Positions 1 through 7,221 of a DNA stretch of 64,000 bases are shown piece after piece. The notes beneath the pieces are model-generated. The model saw only the letters and a list, made by a program, of their open reading frames with translations. It was not told the origin of the DNA and did no database searches. Made by a program: the position numbers and the translations under genes. How positions within the stretch are numbered: the first letter of the stretch is position 1; each line of letters opens with the position of its first letter. This stretch comes from Sedimentisphaerales bacterium (GTDB lineage Bacteria > Planctomycetota > Phycisphaerae > Sedimentisphaerales > Anaerohalosphaeraceae): positions 1 to 64,000 of the forward strand of contig JAFGGE010000031.1 in NCBI GenBank assembly GCA_016930745.1. Reading direction: 5' to 3'.

Positions 1-131
1 AGTTGACGCAGATGTTTGACGGCCTGTCTCGAGTAAAAGATCCGCCAGTCCATTCCGAGGATACGATTCCGCCCCCGGCCGAAGATCCTTCGATGGAAGC
101 CTACGAAGCGGGTCCGGACCAGACTACCTGA
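1..131 (+). CDS. C-terminal end of an unidentified protein (partial, runs off the left edge)
   Basis: Open frame from base 3 (ttg acg cag atg ttt gac...) to TGA at 129-131: ...LTQMFDGLSRVKDPPVHSEDTIPPPAEDPSMEAYEAGPDQTT*. Convergent with the next gene; stops overlap by a few bases. Confidence 0.45.
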   Translation, partial: LTQMFDGLSRVKDPPVHSEDTIPPPAEDPSMEAYEAGPDQTT

Positions 132-831
132 TCGGTTTGTCGTCCTGGGATATCCTCCGTGCCTTCTTGTCGGCCATATCCCGGTTCCAGATATATCTTT
201 GGGTGCGAAAAACCACCACGCAAAGAACGCCGACCGATACAGCCAATACATAGGGCAGCATCGGCTGAATCCATGCGGTTCCAAAAAAGATAAGAATGGC
301 GTTGAATGCAATAAATCCGACCCGCATCTCGGTCGGGCCGACGCCCAGATAGGTAATTTTAAACTGCCCCGTCGCCCCAAAGGACAGAAACGAGCTGACC
401 ATGAACGTGCCGAAAACCGGGATCAGGAAATAGACCATCTGTTTGTCGCCGATATCATCCAACAGAAACGAATACCCCGCCAGAAGCGCGCACAGAAAGA
501 CGAAATCCAGCAGATGATCCATATAAAAGCCCCATTTGGGGATGCCGAAATCGCGATAACGCCCCAGGGCCCCGTCGAAGCAATCGGTAAACCATTGCAG
601 AACCAGCATGGCCGACGAGCCCCAGAGCCAGTGCAGATTGTCCGCTAGACCGGCCAGACAGCCGAAAACCACCACGCCCGCCGACCAGAGCAGCGTCAAC
701 AGCGTCAGATGCCAGCCCTGGATCCACCGGGGAAACCGGGGCGTCCAATCGTCGATAAACCGCTTCTCCAGCGGGGCCAGAAGCGTGGTCATGGGAAGTT
801 TCTTATCCCCGGTAAAGTGTGCCTCGGCCAT
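124..831 (-). CDS. CDP-alcohol phosphatidyltransferase family membrane protein
   Basis: Motif DCFDGALGRYRDFGIPKWGFYMDHLLD resembles DGxxARx8-9GxxxDxxxD (A->G variant); several hydrophobic segments. Confidence 0.8.
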   Translation of the reverse strand: MAEAHFTGDKKLPMTTLLAPLEKRFIDDWTPRFPRWIQGWHLTLLTLLWSAGVVVFGCLAGLADNLHWLWGSSAMLVLQWFTDCFDGALGRYRDFGIPKWGFYMDHLLDFVFLCALLAGYSFLLDDIGDKQMVYFLIPVFGTFMVSSFLSFGATGQFKITYLGVGPTEMRVGFIAFNAILIFFGTAWIQPMLPYVLAVSVGVLCVVVFRTQRYIWNRDMADKKARRISQDDKPIR

Positions 832-863
832 AATGCAATTGCTCCCTCAATGCCGGTAATCCG

Positions 864-1490
864 TCATCGATTTTTATTGACGTTTTCGAAATACATAAAA
901 TCGATCAGAAAGACTGCGCCCAGAAACAGGGCCTTAATCCCGGCCGGCCAGTCGCATGGCCATTCCACGCCGAAGTTGTCGGCGTCGGTAAACATCTCCT
1001 TGCCTACGCCGGACCATCGTTTGGTGATTTTGCCGTACTGCTCTTCGCCGCGGCGGATCTCGAACGTCCAGGGATGCAGAAGGGGCCCGAACAGCTCATA
1101 GATCATCCGTCCCTGATCGTCCAGCACATCGTAACGGCGGCGCAGAACCGAAAAACGCCGTTTGATCGTGCCCAGGATTTGCCCGGCGGCGTCCCGAACC
1201 TGTACCTGGTGGAAGTAGAACCGGAAGGGCCGATGAATCCGAAGGACCGGCTGCTGGGCGAGGGTCAGAAGGACGATCTCGAAGGGCCGAAGGGCCTTGA
1301 GAAACGACCGCACCAGGAACGAGCCGCCTTCCTCCATCGCCAGGTACAGCTCCTGCCCGAACTCGTCCAGCACGACATATTTGTTCCGCGTTTCGAATCC
1401 GGACAAAATCTCCCCCCACTCCTTGCGCTGGCAGACGATCAGCCCGCGAACCTGCTCCAGTTGCTGCATGAACCTATCCTTTCGACTCAT
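864..1490 (-). CDS. Phospholipid scramblase-related / LURP-one-related family protein
   Basis: 208 aa; N-terminal 'YVVLDEFGQELYLAMEEGG', 'RPFRFYFHQVQVRDAAGQILGTIKRRFSVLRRRYDVLDDQGRMIYEL', C-terminal hydrophobic segment, typical of scramblase-like tubby folds. 32 nt upstream of the CDP-alcohol transferase, same strand. Confidence 0.65.
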   Translation of the reverse strand: MSRKDRFMQQLEQVRGLIVCQRKEWGEILSGFETRNKYVVLDEFGQELYLAMEEGGSFLVRSFLKALRPFEIVLLTLAQQPVLRIHRPFRFYFHQVQVRDAAGQILGTIKRRFSVLRRRYDVLDDQGRMIYELFGPLLHPWTFEIRRGEEQYGKITKRWSGVGKEMFTDADNFGVEWPCDWPAGIKALFLGAVFLIDFMYFENVNKNR

Positions 1491-1684
1491 CTCAATCCCA
1501 TGGCACCCGCCGAAGGCCCTATTCTATCGACGGCGCCAGAGACGTGCACGTTTTTTCCGGGAAACGCCGGGCACGCGGCAGTTGATCTATAACTCTGATT
1601 CGGGATCTGTCAGCAATAGCCATGCGGCAAACAATCCCAGTGGACTGCGATAGAAAAGGCGGGTCGAAGCAATTCGACCTTGGT

Positions 1685-2374
1685 TTACCATCGAGAAAGA
1701 TCAAAAGAAACATACGATTCCAAACCCCGATGCACCTTTACGTAATCCATATCTATTCTGCCTGTTCCTGACGATGCTGCGCCGACGATAACGGAACAGG
1801 CGGCGGCGCCTCGATATCGTTCCCTGATCGGACCTTTCATGATCGCAGCGCTGTCGCCGTCCAGGAACAGCCGGAAAAACCGCGATTGAAATTCCAGTTT
1901 GAGCACATGCATTTCTGTGAAGAGCTCGCTCTCTTGCGAATGGTAGGTTTGCAGCGAGGCCATGCTGTGGAGGCTGTGGCGTTCGATGCGATCCGGATAA
2001 ATGAGAAGCTGCAGGAAGTACCGTGTCTCGTCGGCAAGGGAAAGACAAAACGGCGAGGTATTGTCGGCATATAGGCGAAAACGCGCCTCCAGGGTCGCAC
2101 CCGTCTGCGAATTGAAGTCAAGACCGGCGGCCGTATACGCAATCTGTGGCTCGCCTTGCCAGGTCTTGCGCAGCGTCAGCGCCTCGTGATCGGTGCAGAC
2201 CGCATTGGGATTGAAAGATTCAGTCTGCTTCCATGGCGGTTCCTGAGGTAAAGTACAACCGTCGATAGAAGCGAGCGGCTCATCCCGCGAAAGATCGGGA
2301 TATACGTACCATGAGCAGCCCGTGATGACGACAAGGAAGGAAATATAGAATAGGGACCAAAGCAACTTTTTCAT
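1685..2374 (-). CDS. Putative lipoprotein with concanavalin/LamG-like domain
   Basis: Signal peptide with lipobox (LVVITGC); jelly-roll-like pattern 'LEARFRLYADNTS...LEFQSRFFRLFLDGDSA...DMDYVKVHRG'. Confidence 0.55.
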   Translation of the reverse strand: MKKLLWSLFYISFLVVITGCSWYVYPDLSRDEPLASIDGCTLPQEPPWKQTESFNPNAVCTDHEALTLRKTWQGEPQIAYTAAGLDFNSQTGATLEARFRLYADNTSPFCLSLADETRYFLQLLIYPDRIERHSLHSMASLQTYHSQESELFTEMHVLKLEFQSRFFRLFLDGDSAAIMKGPIRERYRGAAACSVIVGAASSGTGRIDMDYVKVHRGLESYVSFDLSRW

Positions 2375-2553
2375 ACAAGGCCTTTCTTCTTAGTGAAAAG
2401 ACGACACTACCGTCCTGGATAGATTGATTATACACACCGAATCCGAATAAATCATATGGAATCGACGGTGTTGGAAAATCAGGGTGTATGAAAATGATTT
2501 CCGATATGTCTTATTTCCCCCAATCCAATGAACGGCCGCTTCCGGAACGCCTC

Positions 2554-2582
2554 TTGACGGATGGGGCAGTGTGATCTACACT
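2554..2582 (+). promoter_or_regulatory. Putative sigma70-type promoter for the esterase gene (TTGACG-17-TACACT)
   Basis: TTGACG 2554-2559, 17-nt spacer, TACACT 2577-2582; -10 overlapped by inverted repeat CAGTGT-GATCT-ACACTG (2567-2583). Confidence 0.45.
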
Positions 2583-2624
2583 GGTTCGTAAAACTACGAT
2601 ATAGGAAGTACGGAGGTCGAATCC

Positions 2625-3815
2625 ATGAAGCGTACCTGTCGAGGTGTCTTTGGCTTACTGTCGGTTGCTGCCCTTTACTCCATCGTTGTCGTCGCTCCTG
2701 CCGCTCCTGAGCCAGCCGAAGAGCCGCAGCTCTGCGTGGGCAATTATCAAAGCGAGGCGCAGGCCGTCGGGCAGCTTGAACGGTTTGCCCAGACGTATCA
2801 CACCCTGAACGAATGGAAGGATCGCGCCGCCAACATCCGCCGCGGTATCCTGCGGGGCGCGGGGCTGGATCCGATGCCCCTGAAGACTCCGCTGAATCCG
2901 ATTGTCCGCAAAAAAAGGACCTATGACGGCTACACGGTAGAAAATGCCGCCTTCGAATCGACGCCCGGCATCTTTGTCACCGGCTCGCTGTATCGACCCG
3001 CCGCCGGCAAGGGGCCGTTTCCGGCGATTCTCAATCCGCACGGACACTGGTCCGGCGAAAGCGATTATGGCCGGTTCCGCCCCGACATGCAGAAGCGTTG
3101 TGCCGCGTTTGCCCGCATGGGGGCTGTGGCCTTTTCCTACGATATGGTCGGCTACGGCGAGATGCGAAAGCTCGGCTGGGACCATCGCGGGCCGGGCGTA
3201 TTGCGGCAGCAGCTTCTCAACAGCATTCGCGGCGTCGATTTCCTGTTGACTCTTGACGATGTCGACCCCAGACGCATCGCGATTACGGGCGCATCCGGCG
3301 GGGGAACGCAGTCCTTCCTGCTGGCCGCCGTCGACGACCGCATTGCCGCCGCGGCCCCGGTCGTCATGGTCTCGGCCCATTTCTTCGGCGGCTGCGTCTG
3401 CGAAAGCGGTATGCCTGTCCATAAAAGTTCCCGCCATGAGACCAACAATACCGAGATCGCCGCCCTGGCCGCCCCTCGCCCGCTTCTGGTCGTCTCCAAT
3501 GGGCAGGACTGGACTAAAAATGTTCCGCAAGTCGAATTTCCCTACATCCAGAATGTGTATGCATTCTACAATGCCCGCGCTAAAACAGAAAATGTCCATC
3601 TGCCTACCGAAGGCCATGACTACGGCATCAATAAACGTATCGGCGTCTATCGCTTTTTCGCAAAACATCTCGGTCTGGATCTCAGTAAAATCATGGATGA
3701 CAAAGGAAATATCGACGAGTCGTTTGTCACGATCGAGAAATACGAGGATATGCTTGTCTTCGATGACGAGTGCCCCATTCCCGATCATGCCGTCAAACCG
3801 GACTACGCCAAATAG
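2625..3815 (+). CDS. Secreted alpha/beta-hydrolase, acetylxylan esterase-like
   Basis: Signal peptide; 'FPAILNPHGHW', nucleophile elbow ITGASGGGTQS, 'TEGHDYG' catalytic His region. Confidence 0.7.
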   Translation: MKRTCRGVFGLLSVAALYSIVVVAPAAPEPAEEPQLCVGNYQSEAQAVGQLERFAQTYHTLNEWKDRAANIRRGILRGAGLDPMPLKTPLNPIVRKKRTYDGYTVENAAFESTPGIFVTGSLYRPAAGKGPFPAILNPHGHWSGESDYGRFRPDMQKRCAAFARMGAVAFSYDMVGYGEMRKLGWDHRGPGVLRQQLLNSIRGVDFLLTLDDVDPRRIAITGASGGGTQSFLLAAVDDRIAAAAPVVMVSAHFFGGCVCESGMPVHKSSRHETNNTEIAALAAPRPLLVVSNGQDWTKNVPQVEFPYIQNVYAFYNARAKTENVHLPTEGHDYGINKRIGVYRFFAKHLGLDLSKIMDDKGNIDESFVTIEKYEDMLVFDDECPIPDHAVKPDYAK

Positions 3816-3826
3816 GCCGATCCTGC

Positions 3827-5173
3827 ATGGAAACCTACCCCAAAACGGTTGACAATGCCGAACCCACGGACGAGATGGGTGTCCGAAAGATGCTGGCTTA
3901 TCGCTGGGTGATCTTCGCCATTTTAGCTGTGGCGTATCTGTTTGTCTACTTCCATCGCCTTTCTATGTCGGTCGTCGCCGAAGACGTCGCTGCCGATTTT
4001 AAGGTCTCAGGTAAAATTCTGGGGGATCTCGGTTCGATCTATTTCTATTGTTATGCGATCATGCAGTTTCCCGCCGGCCTGCTTTCCGACTCGGTCGGGC
4101 CGCGCAAATCCGTTACGATCTTTCTTATTCTGGCGGCGATCGGAAGTTTCCTTTTCGGTCTGGCCGGCCGGATCGAGATCGCCTTCCTGTCCCGGATCAT
4201 GGTCGGTGTGGGCGTATCGATGGTTTTTATTCCCACCATGAAAATCCTGGCCCAGTGGTTTCGAACCGGGGAATTTGCCCTGATGTCCGGAATCCTTAAC
4301 GCCATGGGCGGGGCGGGAGTTCTGTCGGGTACATGGATACTGGGCCTGATGGCGTCGCGGTTTGGATGGAGGCTCTCGTTCGAATGGATCGGCGGCTGTA
4401 CAGTCCTGCTGATCCTTTTGGTCTGGCTGATTGTACGCGACAATCCCGCCAAGAAGGGCTGGCCCTCCATTATCCAAATCGATCCTCAGTCGCCGCCAAC
4501 AAAAGCCACGGCAACCATTGGCCTCTGGGAAGGCGTCTGGAAGGTTGTGTCCAAACGACATTTCTGGCCGATTGCGGTCTGGTTTTTCTTCGACTGCGGG
4601 ATCTTCTTCGGGTTTGGCGGCCTGTGGGGCGGACCGTATCTGATGCACACCTACGGCATGACCAAGCCACAGGCCGGAGCGGTCCTGAGCATGATCGCCT
4701 GGGGCATGATCGTCGGAAGCCCGCTTCTGGGCCTGCTTTCCGAAAAAGTCCTGAAAAGCCGAAAAAAAACGATTTTCCTGTGCACCTCCACTTTGGCGGT
4801 TTTGCTGTTGCTTCTCTGGGTTTGTCCGTCCGGGCTGCCGGAAGCGGCGCTGTATGTATGGTTCTTCCTGTTTTCAGTCAGTTCGTCGGCCATCGTGATC
4901 ATGGGCTTTACCGCCACGAAAGAACTTTTCCCCGTTGAAATCGCCGGCACCTGCGTCGGCACGGTGAATCTGTTTCCCTTTTTCGGCGGGGCCGTCTTCA
5001 TGTCTTTCCTGGGGCGCATCCTTGACGCATATGGAAAAAACAATTCCGAGCAATATCCTCTTGGGGCTTATCGAACCGTATTCTTTGTTCTGTTCGCTTC
5101 GGCCCTGGTCTGCCTGGTCTGTATCTTCCTCATGAAGGAAACCCATCATTCCCGCAAGGTGATTGACCCTTAA
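3827..5173 (+). CDS. MFS transporter (sugar-phosphate/organic-anion-like)
   Basis: About 12 hydrophobic helices, 'AGLLSDSVGPRKSV' MFS loop motif. Start moved from the ORF-track 3770 to the ATG at 3827 (METYPK...) because 3770 lies inside the upstream gene. Confidence 0.8.
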   Translation: METYPKTVDNAEPTDEMGVRKMLAYRWVIFAILAVAYLFVYFHRLSMSVVAEDVAADFKVSGKILGDLGSIYFYCYAIMQFPAGLLSDSVGPRKSVTIFLILAAIGSFLFGLAGRIEIAFLSRIMVGVGVSMVFIPTMKILAQWFRTGEFALMSGILNAMGGAGVLSGTWILGLMASRFGWRLSFEWIGGCTVLLILLVWLIVRDNPAKKGWPSIIQIDPQSPPTKATATIGLWEGVWKVVSKRHFWPIAVWFFFDCGIFFGFGGLWGGPYLMHTYGMTKPQAGAVLSMIAWGMIVGSPLLGLLSEKVLKSRKKTIFLCTSTLAVLLLLLWVCPSGLPEAALYVWFFLFSVSSSAIVIMGFTATKELFPVEIAGTCVGTVNLFPFFGGAVFMSFLGRILDAYGKNNSEQYPLGAYRTVFFVLFASALVCLVCIFLMKETHHSRKVIDP

Positions 5174-5178
5174 AAATA

Positions 5179-5212
5179 ATGCCCGACGATCCCTGAGAGC
5201 ATCGTCGGGCAT
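5179..5212 (-). terminator. Rho-independent terminator, minus strand (possibly bidirectional)
   Basis: Perfect 12-bp stem ATGCCCGACGAT/ATCGTCGGGCAT, 10-nt loop; minus-strand read continues ATTATTTTTAA. Lies just downstream of the 5248-6657 stop codon. Confidence 0.8.
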
Positions 5213-5247
5213 ACGATTATGCCGTTTCGTTTATTAAAGTTTACGGC

Positions 5248-6657
5248 TTACGGACAAAGCAGGCTGTTGCATTCGAGCCAGTGCAGGGCCAGTTCGGCCA
5301 GGTCGTTCAATGCCACGATGCAGTCATTGTCGAAATCGCCAAGGATCGCCTGATATCCCGGCATGGCTTGAGCGGCCAGACACGGCGTTTCCGCCACGAC
5401 AATCTGAATGGTATCCGAACCGGTCAGATCCGTGTCGTCGGCCGTCAATTGGAACTGATATGTGCCCGTCCCGGGCAGCGTCAGGGTAATGTCTTCCACG
5501 TCGGCAGGATCGATACTAACCTCCGGACCGCTGGTCTGCGTCCACAGCACAGACAGAGCCCCACCCGGCAATCCATCGTCTGCGGCGGTTGCGTCAATCT
5601 GGACCGAAGCTGTGGCCGGATCGCCGGCATTGTTGAGCCAAACGTACTGGTCCTGGCCCGCATCTACGGAAGGAGCTTCGTTGTTGGTGTTAAAACTCCA
5701 GAGCGCTCCGGGAAGAAACTGTTCGCCTTCTCCCATGCTTGGATCGGTACAATCCACAACCCAGTAATACGTCTTGAACTGTTCGAGGGCAACCGGGATA
5801 GCGATGCAGGTTTCCGTGATTCCCTCATCCGGAGTAATTCGATCGAGTCCAAAGCCCGGCAACAACTCGTTTGGATCTGTCGTGCCGAAATATACGTCGC
5901 TGGTAAGAATCGTACCGGGGATATTCGGATCCGGCAGGGTCCAGCAAAGCTGCGATACATCCGGGGAAACAGTCGCCCCGTTGGCCGGCTGGGGATCCAT
6001 CGCCCCTCCCAGAGAGGCGTTTGGCATCGTCAGGGTCGGCGGAGTGGCGGTGGCATGCTCCTTTGTGGCAAGCTCCGTTTCATCGTCGGCCCCGACAAGG
6101 ATCATCGTCACCACGCCGTTCTTGTCGGATTGGAGAAAACTGGCCATATCCAGGCTTGCCGGGTCCGTGGAGAAGAGTACCGGCGCAGCGTCCATCGGCG
6201 TGACAAACGTTCCCAGCGATACGACCTTGTTCTCATCCAGATCATAGAAGCCGTCCGCGGCAGGCAGCATGGCCGGGGCATTGTTGTAGATGATCGTCAT
6301 CTCGTCCCAGAAATCAAGCGTCTCATCGATCAGGCCGTATACGGTGACGTTCTTGCCGCTGCTTTTGGCATACGTCGTCTCAAACGTCAGAAAAGCGCCC
6401 GAGAGGTTTCCCGCCACTTCGTTGATGTCGAACCGTATGTAAGAAACTTTAGAGCGGGATGCATTGTTCTGACGAATTCGCATCCTGTTTTCGCCGCCCC
6501 GGTTTGAAGTCGGTCCCACCTGGCTGTCATTGCCCACATATGTGTCGGCCCCCGGGTAGTCCGGATCCTTTGTGGTTCGGATCACCTCCGCCTGAAGGCT
6601 GCCGACGAGGGATAAAAACAGGGTAAAACCCAGTAAAAAGAATAGTTTCTTAGACAT
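5248..6657 (-). CDS. Secreted DNRLRE-domain protein with PKD-like domain and single dockerin-type F-hand tail
   Basis: Signal peptide; DNRLRE-like 'ADTYVGNDSQVGPTSNRGGENRMRIR...SYIRFDI'; PKD 'VDAGQDQYVWLN...YQFQLTADDT'; C-term 'LGDFDNDCIVALNDLAELALHWLECNSLLCP'. Confidence 0.8.
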   Translation of the reverse strand: MSKKLFFLLGFTLFLSLVGSLQAEVIRTTKDPDYPGADTYVGNDSQVGPTSNRGGENRMRIRQNNASRSKVSYIRFDINEVAGNLSGAFLTFETTYAKSSGKNVTVYGLIDETLDFWDEMTIIYNNAPAMLPAADGFYDLDENKVVSLGTFVTPMDAAPVLFSTDPASLDMASFLQSDKNGVVTMILVGADDETELATKEHATATPPTLTMPNASLGGAMDPQPANGATVSPDVSQLCWTLPDPNIPGTILTSDVYFGTTDPNELLPGFGLDRITPDEGITETCIAIPVALEQFKTYYWVVDCTDPSMGEGEQFLPGALWSFNTNNEAPSVDAGQDQYVWLNNAGDPATASVQIDATAADDGLPGGALSVLWTQTSGPEVSIDPADVEDITLTLPGTGTYQFQLTADDTDLTGSDTIQIVVAETPCLAAQAMPGYQAILGDFDNDCIVALNDLAELALHWLECNSLLCP

Positions 6658-6709
6658 GTCTATTACCTCCTCTGATAATTTGAAATCACATGCAATTGCC
6701 TTTTCATCC

Positions 6710-6758
6710 GCCCGAAAGGATCGTTTACTTCAGAGCACCTCCTTTCTTCCGCACGGGC
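6710..6758 (-). ncRNA. Candidate structured element in the 5' leader of the DNRLRE gene
   Basis: On the minus strand GCCCG-8nt-AAAGGA-19nt-TCCTTT-CGGGC forms a bulged hairpin inside an approximately 160-nt leader. Confidence 0.3.
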
Positions 6759-6825
6759 CTAACGGGATTCTTCATTCTTTTTGATTCTGAATCATCCGGA
6801 TGCAACTTCAATAGAAGCGATCTCT

Positions 6826-6853
6826 ATGATACCCCAAATTAACAGGATGTCAA
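6826..6853 (-). promoter_or_regulatory. Putative promoter (TTGACA-16-TATCAT) for the 5248-6657 gene
   Basis: Minus strand: TTGACA (6853-6848), 16-nt spacer, TATCAT (6831-6826). Confidence 0.55.
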
Positions 6854-7146
6854 CAGGATCCTCTCGATAAACCATTTCCGGCTTTACTCTCTGAACACTT
6901 GTTCCTGGAGAGTTTCTCGAGAAATATCGAAACATTTTGCTTTTTTACTCATTTTCGGCTATATTCATTTCTTTACATGTTATGAAAACGGAGGAAATAC
7001 TGGGGAGGCGGGGCCTTCGATCCATATCCCTGGCCCAGAGGATGGTATGTAAATAGGCAGAGGCGGCCCGTGATCCCATTTTTTATGAAGGTATTTTGTA
7101 ACATTGGTCCTGTTAGGCCGTCTAAAAAGAGGTTATGTTTGAATCG

Positions 7147-7176
7147 TTGACAGGACGGGTCTGTCAATCGTTAAAT
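7147..7176 (+). promoter_or_regulatory. Putative promoter (TTGACA-18-TTAAAT) with an overlapping inverted repeat
   Basis: TTGACA 7147-7152, TTAAAT 7171-7176; TTGACAG-7nt-CTGTCAA perfect inverted repeat at 7147-7167 covers the -35. Confidence 0.45.
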
Positions 7177-7221
7177 TGGTGATGATTTGAGTCCTTAATC
7201 CGCAAGGTAAGGAGGGACAAG

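Noticed and set aside
2655-3788. 377-aa minus-strand ORF opposite the esterase
   Set aside because: Antisense to a clear alpha/beta-hydrolase; no start signals or motifs.
5281-6507. 408-aa plus-strand ORF opposite the DNRLRE gene
   Set aside because: Antisense shadow ORF; the minus frame has a signal peptide, recognised domains, promoter and terminator, while this translation is low-complexity Arg/Gly/His-rich with no recognisable motif.
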